A DNA stretch of 64,000 nucleotides from Pseudomonas asuensis (GTDB lineage: Bacteria; Pseudomonadota; Gammaproteobacteria; Pseudomonadales; Pseudomonadaceae), in contig NZ_BMNW01000002.1 of NCBI RefSeq assembly GCF_014646755.1, forward strand, positions 186,001 through 250,000. The letters are read 5' to 3'. The notes below the pieces were generated by a model. The model was not told where the DNA came from. It was given only the letters and a program-made list of their open reading frames with translations, and ran no database searches. The position numbers were made by a program, and so were the translations under genes. Shown piece after piece: positions 1-8,770 of the stretch (the stretch's first letter is position 1; every line of letters starts with the position of its first letter).

Positions 1-516
1 GACGAATATGAGGTGGCGCGTCTGTACACTGACGGCGACTTCCAGCGCAAAATTGCGTCGATGTTTGAAGGCGATTACACGCTCAACTTCCACTTGGCTC
101 CGCCTATCTTCAATAAATCCAAGGTTGGTGAGGGTCCGAAGAAGCAGCAGTTCGGACCGTGGATGATGAAAGGCTTCAGCGTGCTGGCGCGTCTGAAAGG
201 CATTCGTAATACTTGGCTAGACCCCTTCGCCCGCACTGAAGACCGCAAACGAGAGTTGAAGACGCTTAGGGAATACGAAGCCAACCTGGATGAAATCCTG
301 CAGCGTCTGACGCCTGATAATTATTCCGTTGCGGTTGAGCTTGCCAAGTTGCCGCTGGACATTCGGGGTTTCGGCCCGGTACAGGAGCGTTATCTGGCTA
401 CTGCTGAGCGTACGCGCGCTGAACTCCTGGCACGTTTAAGACAGCAACCATCGTTTGTAGATGCGGCTGCAGAGGTCCAGGAGACATTGCAGCGGATTCG
501 TACAACACAACTTTAA
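1..516 (+). CDS. Indolepyruvate ferredoxin oxidoreductase, C-terminal fragment
   Basis: The reading frame is open from base 1, so the start lies outside the window; 171 residues are visible. They match the C-terminal end of the large fused indolepyruvate ferredoxin oxidoreductase of Proteobacteria (usually about 1,150 residues), which oxidises aryl-pyruvates made from aromatic amino acids to arylacetyl-CoA. The stretches DGDFQRKIASMFEGDY and LNFHLAPPIF are recognisable for this family. The thiamine diphosphate and Fe-S domains that would prove the activity are not in view. A hairpin follows the stop by 11 bases. The naming is family recognition from memory, not a search. Confidence 0.8.
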   Translation, partial: DEYEVARLYTDGDFQRKIASMFEGDYTLNFHLAPPIFNKSKVGEGPKKQQFGPWMMKGFSVLARLKGIRNTWLDPFARTEDRKRELKTLREYEANLDEILQRLTPDNYSVAVELAKLPLDIRGFGPVQERYLATAERTRAELLARLRQQPSFVDAAAEVQETLQRIRTTQL

Positions 517-527
517 TGCGTTATACC

Positions 528-552
528 GAGCGGCTTCATGGATGAGCCGCTC
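528..552 (+). terminator. Hairpin after the oxidoreductase gene
   Basis: GAGCGGCT (528-535) and AGCCGCTC (545-552) form a perfect 8-bp stem with a 9-base loop, 11 bases after the stop codon. No T-run follows, so intrinsic termination is only inferred from position. Confidence 0.45.
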
Positions 553-599
553 TCGCCCCAAAGCGGGTTGGCTTTGTCTTGCCGCAGGCTGGCCCTTCT

Positions 600-824
600 T
601 TCAGGAGGTATACCAGGGGGTACGGTTTTGGTGTTGTGAATCCCTCCCCCGTCGTTTGAGGCCCGGCTGGTGGTTACGATGCTGCCAGGGTCATCAATAT
701 CAGGCCGCTTAATACTGAACGTGACAAGGACATGAACGCGCTTGATAGTCAGCTTCAGCTGGGTCAAGTCAACATGACTCAATACACGCTGGAAAAGCGC
801 AAGATCGAAAGCAAGTACAAGTAA
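600..824 (+). pseudogene. Decayed small protein gene with in-frame stop
   Basis: One frame from about 600 to the TAA at 822-824 reads like protein but is broken by TGA at 657-659. After the stop it reads GPAGGYDAARVINIRPLN and continues to a charged tail ending in KRKIESKYK. The last 28 residues resemble the SHOCT type of C-terminal motif (a glycine turn, then Q/E-Y and K residues). An intact ATG at 732 would give only 30 residues. No start codon with a ribosome binding site is visible upstream of 600. I infer a small exported or membrane-associated protein that lost its N-terminus and gained a nonsense mutation. The short 30-residue reading frame could instead be expressed alone. Confidence 0.35.
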
Positions 825-833
825 TTTCTCAAT

Positions 834-863
834 GCTCCCGCTGACATCCTGATTAGCGGGAGC
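834..863. terminator. Inverted repeat between convergent units
   Basis: GCTCCCGCT (834-842) and AGCGGGAGC (855-863) form a perfect 9-bp stem with a 12-base loop. It sits between the decayed gene on the plus strand and the acyl-CoA ligase ending at 872 on the minus strand, so a bidirectional terminator is likely. No strong T-run is present on either side. Confidence 0.45.
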
Positions 864-871
864 GTTACGCA

Positions 872-2554
872 CTAGGACGCTTTTCGCCGCGTCATCTCCT
901 TAATCATGATTTCCCTCATGCGGAATTTCTGGATCTTACCCGTTACGGTCATGGGGAATTCATCTACAAAGCGAAAATGCCTTGGTACCTTGAAGTGCGC
1001 AATATGGGTCTTGCAAAAGTCTCGAAGTGTCTCTTCCTGAGGGCTGTGTCCGTCGTGCAGCTTTACCCAGGCGACAATCTCCTCGCCATACTTGTCATCC
1101 GGTATGCCAATGACTTGAACATCTGCAACCGAAGGGTGACGAAACAGGAACTCCTCGATTTCACGTGGATAGATGTTCTCGCCGCCGCGAATAATCATGT
1201 CCTTGCTACGACCAACAATTTGCACATAGCCCTGCTCGTCCATGCAGGCAAGGTCGCCCGTATGCATCCAGCGAGCGCCGTCCAGCACGTCTGACGTAGC
1301 CTTGGAATTTTCCCAATAGCCCAGCATTACGCTGTACCCACGGGTACATAGCTCGCCTATTTGCCCCCGTGGAACGATACGCCCTTGCTCATCGATAATC
1401 TTGTTTTCCAGATGAGGCTGGCTGCGGCCGACGGTTGTGACTCTGCGCTCCAGCTCGTCATCAGGGCCAGTCTGAAGAGAGACCGGACTGGTCTCGGTCA
1501 TGCCATAGGCAATCTGCACCTCACTCATGTGCATTTCGGTTATGACTCGGCGCATGACTTCAATAGGGCATGTTGATCCAGCCATGATGCCACTGCGTAA
1601 TGAAGACAGGTCGAAACGTTCCCGCTCAGGATGATCCAGCTCGGCGATAAACATGGTAGGAACGCCATAAAGCACGGTTGCCTTCTCTTCCGAGACGGCG
1701 CTCAACGTTGCCAGCGGCTCGAACGAAGGGGCCGGGTAGATCATGGTTGAACCATGAGTCAGGCACCCCAGGTTGCCCATGACCATGCCAAAGCAGTGAT
1801 ACAGGGGTACGGGAATGACCAGGCGATCCTGTTCGGTCAACCCAAGGCTTTCCCCTACCATATAGCCATTATTAAGAATGTTGTAATGGCTCAGCGTGGC
1901 ACCTTTGGGAAAGCCTGTCGTGCCCGAGGTGTATTGAATGTTGATGGGATCGTCGAACTGAAGCTGCGCACTACGCTCATTGAGATCGGAAGTGCTCGTT
2001 TGCTCGGCAAATTCGGAAAGCTCTTTCCAACGCAGGAAGCCTGCAGGTGCCTCTTCTCCTAAAGTGATAATGCCATGCAAACCTGGCAGGTTCGTACAGC
2101 TCAGGCGTCCTGGCACCTGCATCGGAAGATCAGGCAGAAGCTCATTGAGCATGGCATGGTAATCACACGTTTTGAAAGTATGCGCGCATACGAGCCAGCG
2201 GCATCCAGACTGCTTGAGTACATAGTCCAACTCGCTTACACGATAGGCCGGATTGATATTAACCAGAATGGCGCCGACCTTGGCGCTGGCAAATTGGGCT
2301 ATGCACCACTCCATGCAGTTAGGTGCCCAGATGCCCAAGCGATCCCCTTGTTCTACGCCTAGGGCGATCAGGGCTTTTGCACACCGCTCTACTTCATCGG
2401 CCAGTGCCTGCCAGGTTAGCCGGATGTTCTGGTGGCGGACGATGAGCGCGTCTCGTTCAGCGTAACGGGCTACCGTGAGGTTGAAGGCTTCTCCAATGGT
2501 CATTGCCAATAACGGCTTATCCTGACGACCTTGGGTATAGCTCGGTTGATTCAT
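872..2554 (-). CDS. Acyl-CoA synthetase (AMP-binding) of the liu locus
   Basis: This 560-residue protein is an ANL-superfamily acyl-CoA ligase that would activate a carboxylic acid with ATP and CoA. The P-loop [11 protein letters not shown] lies at about residues 208-218. The A8 region reads [28 protein letters not shown] in two parts (hinge GRSKDMI, then GGENIYP), and the A10 lysine region [11 protein letters not shown] is near the C-terminus. An upstream ATG at 2596 is possible, but the ATG at 2554 has a strong AGAAGGGA site 7 bases before it, so I chose it. It diverges from the leucine/isovalerate genes and shares the two palindromes with them, as in other Pseudomonas, so a short branched acid substrate is plausible but unproven. 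Confidence 0.88.
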   Translation of the reverse strand: MNQPSYTQGRQDKPLLAMTIGEAFNLTVARYAERDALIVRHQNIRLTWQALADEVERCAKALIALGVEQGDRLGIWAPNCMEWCIAQFASAKVGAILVNINPAYRVSELDYVLKQSGCRWLVCAHTFKTCDYHAMLNELLPDLPMQVPGRLSCTNLPGLHGIITLGEEAPAGFLRWKELSEFAEQTSTSDLNERSAQLQFDDPINIQYTSGTTGFPKGATLSHYNILNNGYMVGESLGLTEQDRLVIPVPLYHCFGMVMGNLGCLTHGSTMIYPAPSFEPLATLSAVSEEKATVLYGVPTMFIAELDHPERERFDLSSLRSGIMAGSTCPIEVMRRVITEMHMSEVQIAYGMTETSPVSLQTGPDDELERRVTTVGRSQPHLENKIIDEQGRIVPRGQIGELCTRGYSVMLGYWENSKATSDVLDGARWMHTGDLACMDEQGYVQIVGRSKDMIIRGGENIYPREIEEFLFRHPSVADVQVIGIPDDKYGEEIVAWVKLHDGHSPQEETLRDFCKTHIAHFKVPRHFRFVDEFPMTVTGKIQKFRMREIMIKEMTRRKAS

Positions 2555-2621
2555 GGCGTTCCCTTCTTGTCTTTGTTGTGGGAATTGCTGATTCATATGG
2601 CTACCGCTAAAGCCTAGTTAT

Positions 2622-2639
2622 CTTTACGTTAACGTAAAG
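2622..2639. promoter_or_regulatory. LiuR-type palindromic operator, ligase side
   Basis: CTTTACGTTAACGTAAAG is a perfect 18-bp palindrome 67 bases upstream of the ligase start. The identical sequence recurs at 2758-2775. It fits the TTTACG-type sites known for MerR-family LiuR regulators of branched-chain amino acid degradation; binding here is inferred. Confidence 0.8.
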
Positions 2640-2737
2640 GGCATGGCAAGTAAGTCTGTCGAGTTGTGTTTCACTACGGGTTACTAGGGAGTCTGTTACG
2701 CACAGGGAATATTTGCGTCTGGCCGTTACCAATCGAG

Positions 2738-2775
2738 TTGACAGCCAGATCAAGCAGCTTTACGTTAACGTAAAG
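2738..2775 (+). promoter_or_regulatory. liu operon promoter with second LiuR operator
   Basis: A consensus -35 box TTGACA lies at 2738-2743. Seventeen bases later a weak -10 candidate TACGTT (2761-2766) falls inside the perfect palindrome CTTTACGTTAACGTAAAG at 2758-2775. An operator lying over the -10 region suggests repression until the inducer is present; MerR proteins can also activate from such a position. The palindrome is certain, the promoter assignment is inference. Confidence 0.65.
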
Positions 2776-2799
2776 GTAAGCCGGTAGAGTTTGAACATA

Positions 2800-3183
2800 A
2801 TGGCAAGCTACAGCATTTCTGATTTGGCCCGAGAGCTAGACATTACCACCCGAACCATCCGCTTTTATGAAGAGCAAGGCATGCTCACGCCCGAGCGGCG
2901 TGGGCAGGAGCGTATTTATTCTGCCAAGGACCGTGTCGCGCTCAAACTCATCCTGCGGGGCAAGCGCATTGGTTTTTCATTGGCGGAGTGCCGAGAGCTG
3001 ATCGAACTTTATGACCCTAGCTCAGGTAACCATAAGCAGCTCTACAGCATGCTGGCCAAGATTGCCGAACGCCGCGAGCAACTCCAACAACAGCTACTGG
3101 ACATCCAGCAGATGCAGCTTGAACTGGATACCGCTGAAGAACGCTGCCGTGCAGCGTTGGAGATGACCAACGTAACGGCTTGA
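2800..3183 (+). CDS. liuR: MerR-family regulator of the liu operon
   Basis: A 127-residue MerR-family protein beginning MASYSISDLARELDITTRTIR, a typical winged helix-turn-helix, followed by the conserved IRFYEEQGML wing and a coiled-coil dimerisation helix (about residues 80-120). Its place as first gene before liuA matches LiuR (GnyR) of other pseudomonads, the sensor of leucine-degradation intermediates. A TTG at 2791 is in frame, but the ATG at 2800 gives the usual family N-terminus. It probably controls itself, the downstream enzymes and the divergent ligase through the two identical palindromes. No C-terminal metal-binding cysteine set is seen, as expected for this subgroup. Confidence 0.9.
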   Translation: MASYSISDLARELDITTRTIRFYEEQGMLTPERRGQERIYSAKDRVALKLILRGKRIGFSLAECRELIELYDPSSGNHKQLYSMLAKIAERREQLQQQLLDIQQMQLELDTAEERCRAALEMTNVTA

Positions 3184-3204
3184 CCCTTTTGGCTTCCACC
3201 AGAC

Positions 3205-3212
3205 AAAAACAA
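3205..3212 (+). promoter_or_regulatory. Candidate Hfq/Crc A-rich motif before liuA
   Basis: AAAAACAA matches the AANAANAA pattern of Pseudomonas Hfq/Crc targets and ends 4 bases before the AGGTGA ribosome binding site of liuA. Translational repression in rich medium is inferred from motif and position. Confidence 0.45.
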
Positions 3213-3225
3213 TCACAGGTGACCC

Positions 3226-4389
3226 ATGACATACCCCTCTCTCAACTTTGGACTCGGCGAAACTCTCGACATGCTGCGTGAGCAGGTGCAAAGCTTCGTC
3301 AACGCAGAGATTGCACCTCGTGCAGAAGCCGTCGACCGTGAAAATACCTTTCCGCATGACCTCTGGCGCAAATTTGGTGACATGGGGCTGTTAGGTATTA
3401 CGGTTAACGAAGAATACGGCGGCTCAGCAATGGGGTATTTAGCCCATGTAGTCACCATGGAAGAAATCAGTCGAGGCTCGGCTTCAGTTGCCCTCTCCTA
3501 CGGCGCGCACTCGAACCTGTGCGTCAACCAAATTCACCGTAACGGCACACCCTCGCAGAAAGCCAAGTACCTACCCAAACTGCTTTCTGGCGAGCATGTA
3601 GGTGCATTGGCCATGAGCGAGCCGAATGCAGGGTCCGACGTGGTTTCGATGAAGCTGCGGGCTGAAAAGCATGGTGATCATTATGTGCTTAATGGCACAA
3701 AGACCTGGATCACCAACGGGCCTGATGCTGATACCTATGTGATCTATGCCAAGACTGATCTTGACAAAGGGCCGCATGGCATCACGGCGTTTATCGTAGA
3801 GCGTGACTGGAAAGGCTTTAGTCGCAGCAACAAGTTCGACAAGTTGGGTATGCGTGGCTCCAATACCTGCCAGCTCTTCTTTGATGGTGTTGAGGTGCCG
3901 GAAGAAAACATTCTTGGCACGTTGAATGGCGGTGTAAAAGTGCTTATGAGCGGGCTTGATTACGAGCGCGTTGTATTGTCTGGCGGCCCTGTTGGCATTA
4001 TGCAGGCCTGCATGGATGTCATCGTCCCGTACATTCACGACCGTAAACAGTTCGGACAGAGCATTGGTGAATTCCAGCTGATCCAGGGCAAAGTGGCAGA
4101 CATGTATACCCAGCTCAATGCCAGCCGTGCGTATCTCTATACTGTCACCCAAGCCTGTGATCGAGGGGAAACGACCCGCAAGGACGCCGCTGGCGTCATT
4201 TTGTATACGGCTGAACGAGCCACTCAGATGGCGCTGGACGCCATTCAGATTCTGGGCGGCAATGGATATATCAATGAGTTTCCCACCGGCCGTCTCCTGC
4301 GTGATGCCAAGCTTTACGAGATCGGTGCCGGAACGAGTGAGATCAGAAGGATGCTGATTGGTCGTGAGTTGTTCAAGGAAACGCTGTAA
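3226..4389 (+). CDS. liuA: Isovaleryl-CoA dehydrogenase
   Basis: This 387-residue acyl-CoA dehydrogenase would oxidise isovaleryl-CoA to 3-methylcrotonyl-CoA with FAD, the first committed step of this leucine branch, passing electrons to electron-transfer flavoprotein. Family marks include [10 protein letters not shown] (about 130-139), the FAD/substrate loop TWITNG (160-165) and the C-terminal [18 protein letters not shown] region. The catalytic base of isovaleryl-CoA dehydrogenases lies in [12 protein letters not shown], giving Glu247 here; most other acyl-CoA dehydrogenases carry it elsewhere, so this supports the substrate. The ATG at 3226 follows AGGTGA. It is followed by liuB after 51 bases. 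Confidence 0.95.
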   Translation: MTYPSLNFGLGETLDMLREQVQSFVNAEIAPRAEAVDRENTFPHDLWRKFGDMGLLGITVNEEYGGSAMGYLAHVVTMEEISRGSASVALSYGAHSNLCVNQIHRNGTPSQKAKYLPKLLSGEHVGALAMSEPNAGSDVVSMKLRAEKHGDHYVLNGTKTWITNGPDADTYVIYAKTDLDKGPHGITAFIVERDWKGFSRSNKFDKLGMRGSNTCQLFFDGVEVPEENILGTLNGGVKVLMSGLDYERVVLSGGPVGIMQACMDVIVPYIHDRKQFGQSIGEFQLIQGKVADMYTQLNASRAYLYTVTQACDRGETTRKDAAGVILYTAERATQMALDAIQILGGNGYINEFPTGRLLRDAKLYEIGAGTSEIRRMLIGRELFKETL

Positions 4390-4413
4390 CGCATTTTGCC
4401 CTGCGGACATTCC

Positions 4414-4421
4414 AACAACAA
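4414..4421 (+). promoter_or_regulatory. Candidate Hfq/Crc A-rich motif before liuB
   Basis: AACAACAA fits AANAANAA and lies 19 bases before the liuB start codon. It would be the second such site in the operon, so Crc control could act on both reading frames. Inference from motif only. Confidence 0.4.
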
Positions 4422-4440
4422 CGCTAAAGCGAGATCCGCC

Positions 4441-6048
4441 ATGACCGTTCTGACCAGTCAGCTCGATACCCGCTCGCCTGACTTTCTCCGTAACCACGAC
4501 GCCATGCAGGCACAGGTGGCTAATCTGCATGAACTGCTTGCCCATATTCAGCAAGGGGGTGGGCCAAAGGCGCAGGAGCGTCATACCTCCCGCGGCAAGC
4601 TGCTGGTACGAGACCGCATAGACCATCTCCTCGACCTTGGCTCCCCTTTTCTGGAGGTGGCCCAACTTGCAGCCTACGAGGTATACGGCGAAGACGTACC
4701 CGCTGCCGGTGTAGTTGCCGGTATCGGCCGCGTTGAAGGCGTGGAATGCATGATTATTGCCAACGATGCGACCGTTAAAGGGGGAACGTACTACCCCTTG
4801 ACCGTCAAGAAACATCTTCGCGCTCAAGCCATTGCCAAAGAGAACCGGCTACCCTGCATCTATCTGGTGGACTCTGGCGGTGCCAACCTACCCCGGCAGG
4901 ACGAAGTCTTTCCTGATCGCGAGCATTTTGGAAGAATCTTCTTCAATCAGGCCACCATGAGTGCCCAAGGCATTCCGCAGATTGCAGTCGTCATGGGCTC
5001 CTGTACTGCCGGTGGCGCTTATGTACCCGCCATGGCGGATGAAACCATCATGGTGCGTAATCAGGCCACGATTTTCCTGGCTGGTCCGCCCCTGGTTAAG
5101 GCTGCGACAGGTGAGGTGGTAACTGCCGAGGAACTGGGTGGCGCTGATGTGCACTGCAAGACATCAGGCGTGGCTGACTACTATGCCGAAAACGATGAAC
5201 ATGCCCTCGCCTTGGCACGCCGCTGCATCAGTCACCTGAACTGGCACAAGCAGGGTAAGCTGCAAGCCCGCACTCCTATCGCCCCTCGCTATTCTCCCAA
5301 CGAGCTCTATGGGGTGATTCCAGCGGATGCCAAACAGCCTTATGACGTGCGTGAAGTTATTGCGCGCCTGGTGGATGGTAGTGATTTCGATGAGTTCAAA
5401 GCCCTGTTCGGTCCCACACTGGTTTGTGGTTTTGCGCACCTGTACGGCTATCCCATTGCGATCCTGGCCAATAACGGCATCCTGTTTGCCGAAGCGGCGC
5501 AAAAAGGCGCGCATTTTATCGAGCTGGCCTGCCAACGGGGCATTCCCCTGGTGTTTCTTCAAAACATTACCGGGTTCATGGTTGGCCAGAAATACGAAGC
5601 GGGTGGCATTGCCAAGCATGGAGCCAAGCTTGTAACGGCAGTGGCCTGCGCGCAGGTGCCGAAGTTTACGGTCATCATCGGCGGCAGCTTTGGCGCGGGT
5701 AACTACGGTATGTGCGGACGAGCCTATGATCCGCGCTTCCTCTGGATGTGGCCCAACGCGCGTATTGCCGTAATGGGCGGTGAACAAGCGGCCGGCGTAC
5801 TGGTTCAGGTCAAACGCGAGCAGACTGAGCGTACAGGTGGGACACTGGGTGCCGAGGAAGAGGCCGCTATCAAAGAGCCGATCCTTGCACAGTACGAACA
5901 TCAAGGGCACCCCTATTACTCCAGTGCCCGTTTATGGGATGACGGCGTGATTGATCCGGCCCAAACGCGGGATGTACTGGCACTGGCTATCTCTGCTGCG
6001 CTTAACGCGCCCATTGAGCCGACGCGCTTCGGCGTGTTCCGTATGTAA
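4441..6048 (+). CDS. liuB: Methylcrotonyl-CoA carboxylase, beta (carboxyltransferase) subunit
   Basis: The 535-residue carboxyltransferase half of 3-methylcrotonyl-CoA carboxylase, which with the biotin subunit LiuD makes 3-methylglutaconyl-CoA. The length equals the usual family length when the ATG at 4441 is used; the frame is open further upstream without a better start. Recognisable are the crotonase-like acyl-CoA carboxylase features [13 protein letters not shown] (about 183-195) and the [16 protein letters not shown] stretch (about 410-425), which shapes the biotin/acyl-CoA site. The substrate call rests on the complete liu gene order around it. It is followed by liuC after 11 bases. 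Confidence 0.95.
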   Translation: MTVLTSQLDTRSPDFLRNHDAMQAQVANLHELLAHIQQGGGPKAQERHTSRGKLLVRDRIDHLLDLGSPFLEVAQLAAYEVYGEDVPAAGVVAGIGRVEGVECMIIANDATVKGGTYYPLTVKKHLRAQAIAKENRLPCIYLVDSGGANLPRQDEVFPDREHFGRIFFNQATMSAQGIPQIAVVMGSCTAGGAYVPAMADETIMVRNQATIFLAGPPLVKAATGEVVTAEELGGADVHCKTSGVADYYAENDEHALALARRCISHLNWHKQGKLQARTPIAPRYSPNELYGVIPADAKQPYDVREVIARLVDGSDFDEFKALFGPTLVCGFAHLYGYPIAILANNGILFAEAAQKGAHFIELACQRGIPLVFLQNITGFMVGQKYEAGGIAKHGAKLVTAVACAQVPKFTVIIGGSFGAGNYGMCGRAYDPRFLWMWPNARIAVMGGEQAAGVLVQVKREQTERTGGTLGAEEEAAIKEPILAQYEHQGHPYYSSARLWDDGVIDPAQTRDVLALAISAALNAPIEPTRFGVFRM

Positions 6049-6059
6049 GGAATCCTCTG

Positions 6060-6860
6060 ATGACTTACCAGACGTTGCAACTCGATAAAGACAGTCGCGG
6101 TGTCGCCACCTTGTGGCTCAACCGCCCGGAAAAGAACAATGCGTTCAATGCGGAGGTAATCGCCGAGCTTATTCAGGCACTTAAGGTGATCGGTCATGAT
6201 GAGGCCATACGGTTTCTGATCCTGCGCGGCCGCGGCCGACATTTTTCGGCTGGAGCTGATCTTGCCTGGATGCAGGCTTCAGCCAAGCTGAGCCTCAAGG
6301 AAAACCAGGACGATGCCCAAAGGCTGAGCACATTGATGGAAACACTTCACGGCCTGCCCCAACCTACCCTGGCTGTTGTACAGGGCGCTGCCTTTGGCGG
6401 AGCGCTTGGGCTGATTGCCTGCTGCGACATGGCCATCGGTGTTCAAGATGCGGTGTTCTGTCTTTCTGAAGTGCGTATCGGACTGGCTCCAGCTGTTATC
6501 AGTCCTTATGTCGTGCGGGCAATTGGCGAGCGGGCAACACGTCGCTACTCACTCACAGCGGAGCGCTTCTCTAGCGGCCGCGCTCAAGCCTTGGGTCTGC
6601 TCGACGAGGTTTACCCAGCGGATCAGCTTGAAGCTGCCGTTAATGAGTGGAAAAACAACCTTCTCCTTAACAGCCCGGCAGCACTTAAGGCCTGTAAGAG
6701 TCTGCTGCAGCAAGTAGGTACAGCAGCAACCCTGGATGATGAGTTAAAGGGTTATACCCAGCACTTTATTGCAGCGCTACGGGTAAGCCCTGAAGCACAG
6801 GAAGGGCTAAGTGCCTTTCTTGAGAAACGTACGCCCAGTTGGCAGGAGCCTTCCGCATGA
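6060..6860 (+). CDS. liuC: 3-Methylglutaconyl-CoA hydratase (enoyl-CoA hydratase family)
   Basis: A 266-residue crotonase-fold protein expected to hydrate 3-methylglutaconyl-CoA to 3-hydroxy-3-methylglutaryl-CoA. The oxyanion-hole segment GRHFSAGADLAWM is at about 59-71, and the second oxyanion region around QGAAFGGALGL at about 105-115. The ATG at 6060 has an AAGGAA site 6 bases upstream. Its stop overlaps the start of liuD by four bases (ATGA at 6857-6860), which implies translational coupling. By sequence alone it could be another enoyl-CoA hydratase; the operon decides the substrate. Confidence 0.92.
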   Translation: MTYQTLQLDKDSRGVATLWLNRPEKNNAFNAEVIAELIQALKVIGHDEAIRFLILRGRGRHFSAGADLAWMQASAKLSLKENQDDAQRLSTLMETLHGLPQPTLAVVQGAAFGGALGLIACCDMAIGVQDAVFCLSEVRIGLAPAVISPYVVRAIGERATRRYSLTAERFSSGRAQALGLLDEVYPADQLEAAVNEWKNNLLLNSPAALKACKSLLQQVGTAATLDDELKGYTQHFIAALRVSPEAQEGLSAFLEKRTPSWQEPSA

Positions 6861-8770
6861 GCCTATTAAAGCCTCTCCATACCTTGCTGATTGCCAACCG
6901 TGGCGAGATTGCCTGCCGCATCATGCGTACAGCCAGATCATTGGGGATGAGAACGGTTGCTGTGCACAGCGATATCGATACAGATGCCCGGCATGTTCAC
7001 GAAGCAGATATAGCTATCAGTCTGGGCGGCCGCAAACCAGGCGAAAGTTATTTATGCATCGATAAGATTATTGCGGCGGCCAAAAGCAGTGGTGCTCAGG
7101 CTATTCACCCAGGGTATGGTTTTCTTTCTGAGAATGCTGCGTTTGCTCGGGCGATTGAGGAGGCAGGCCTGCTGTTTCTTGGGCCACCCGCCTCGGCCAT
7201 TGAGTCTATGGGGAGCAAGTCTGCTGCCAAAACCCTGATGGGAAATGCGGGTGTCCCCTTGGTGCCGGGTTACCATGGGGAAGACCAGACGCTTGAAACC
7301 TTCAGGCAAGCCGCTGAGCAGATAGGCTATCCCGTTCTGCTAAAAGCGGCTGCAGGCGGTGGCGGCAAGGGCATGAAAATCGTTGAACAGGAAGCTGACC
7401 TAAGCGATGCCCTCGCCTCCGCACAGCGTGAAGCGCAGTCTGCTTTTGGCGATGCGCGCATGCTGGTTGAGAAATATGTGCTAAAGCCGCGGCATGTCGA
7501 GATACAGGTCTTTGCCGACCAGCATGGTCATTGCTTGTACCTGAACGAGCGCGACTGCTCCATTCAACGTCGCCACCAGAAAGTTATAGAAGAAGCCCCT
7601 GCCCCAGGACTTTCTCCTGCGCTACGCAAGGCCATGGGAGAAGCAGCCGTGCGTGCTGCACAAGCTATTGGCTATGTAGGCGCCGGTACGGTCGAGTTTC
7701 TGTTGGATGGCCGCGGTGAATTTTTCTTCATGGAAATGAATACACGTTTGCAGGTAGAGCATCCTGTGACGGAGGCTATTACAGGGCTGGATCTTGTCGC
7801 CTGGCAGATTCGCACAGCCCGGGGTGAAGCCTTGCCTATCACACAGGAGCAGGTTCCTCTTGTCGGGCATGCCATGGAGGTACGGCTCTATGCGGAAGAT
7901 CCTTACAATGATTTTCTTCCTGCCACCGGTACACTGCATCTCTACCAAGAGCCAACCAGCGGTCCGGGGCGTCGGATCGACAGCGGCGTAATCGAGGGCG
8001 ACACCATCTCCCCTTTCTACGACCCTATGCTGGCCAAAATTATCGCTTGGGGCGAAAGCCGCGAAGAAGCCAGACTACGCCTGCTTGCCATGCTTGAGCA
8101 AACTCAAGTGGGTGGGCTCCGAACTAACCTGGCGTTTCTCAAGCGGTTGCTGGCCCACTCTGACTTTGCCAGGGCTGAGCTGGATACAGGCTTCATCCCC
8201 CGGTATCGGGACGAACTTTTGCCAACCCCACCAGCGTATGACGACTCCTTCTGGCAAGCAGCTGCTCAAGGTTGGCTCGCCAGCGAACCATTAACAGCAA
8301 GAGCTGATGATCCTTACGCTCCATGGGAGGTATTAAAGGGGTGGCGGACAGGCTTGCCAAACCGGCAGGCACTAACATTGACCTGCAACGAAGAAATGCA
8401 GCGCGTTAGCTGGGACGGTAAAGACAGAAACGTTAAGGCGCAACGTCGCGAAGATACGCTTTATCTGGAATGGAATGGTGAAACCCACACGGTTACCCGC
8501 TTTGATCCACTGATGGCGGCAACTTTCAAAACAGCTCATTCTGGCGGGCTCACCGCGCCTATGAATGGCAGCATCGTCCGTATATTGGTCGAATCTGGCC
8601 AATCGGTTGAAACCGGCGCTCCCCTTGTTGTTCTGGAGGCCATGAAAATGGAGCACACTATTCGCGCTCACGCCCCAGGAGTTGTAAGAGCAATCCTTTG
8701 TCACGAAGGTGACATGGTCAGCGAAGGCTCAACGCTGGTTGAGATGGAGGCTAATGATGTCGCTGCCTGA
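6857..8770 (+). CDS. liuD: Methylcrotonyl-CoA carboxylase, alpha (biotin) subunit
   Basis: This 637-residue protein combines biotin carboxylase and biotin carrier domains. The N-terminus LLIANRGEIACRIM begins the biotin carboxylase fold, the ATP-grasp glycine loop KAAAGGGGKGMK is at about 160-171, and MNTRLQVEHPVTE marks the catalytic region. The biotinylation motif EAMKME puts the biotin lysine at about residue 597. It works with LiuB and needs biotin ligase. The ATG at 6857 overlaps the liuC stop and has AGGAG upstream; a TTG at 6839 is in frame but adds nothing family-like. The gene overlaps the liuE start by 14 bases. Confidence 0.95.
   Translation: MSLLKPLHTLLIANRGEIACRIMRTARSLGMRTVAVHSDIDTDARHVHEADIAISLGGRKPGESYLCIDKIIAAAKSSGAQAIHPGYGFLSENAAFARAIEEAGLLFLGPPASAIESMGSKSAAKTLMGNAGVPLVPGYHGEDQTLETFRQAAEQIGYPVLLKAAAGGGGKGMKIVEQEADLSDALASAQREAQSAFGDARMLVEKYVLKPRHVEIQVFADQHGHCLYLNERDCSIQRRHQKVIEEAPAPGLSPALRKAMGEAAVRAAQAIGYVGAGTVEFLLDGRGEFFFMEMNTRLQVEHPVTEAITGLDLVAWQIRTARGEALPITQEQVPLVGHAMEVRLYAEDPYNDFLPATGTLHLYQEPTSGPGRRIDSGVIEGDTISPFYDPMLAKIIAWGESREEARLRLLAMLEQTQVGGLRTNLAFLKRLLAHSDFARAELDTGFIPRYRDELLPTPPAYDDSFWQAAAQGWLASEPLTARADDPYAPWEVLKGWRTGLPNRQALTLTCNEEMQRVSWDGKDRNVKAQRREDTLYLEWNGETHTVTRFDPLMAATFKTAHSGGLTAPMNGSIVRILVESGQSVETGAPLVVLEAMKMEHTIRAHAPGVVRAILCHEGDMVSEGSTLVEMEANDVAA

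Noticed and set aside
513-872. 119-codon minus-strand frame between the oxidoreductase and the acyl-CoA ligase
   Set aside because: It crosses two hairpins and lies opposite a more protein-like plus-strand frame; no start signal.
3571-4827. 418-codon open frame on the minus strand across liuA and liuB
   Set aside because: It lies opposite two clearly recognised genes, has no family-like sequence and no ribosome binding site; long antisense frames are common in this type of DNA.
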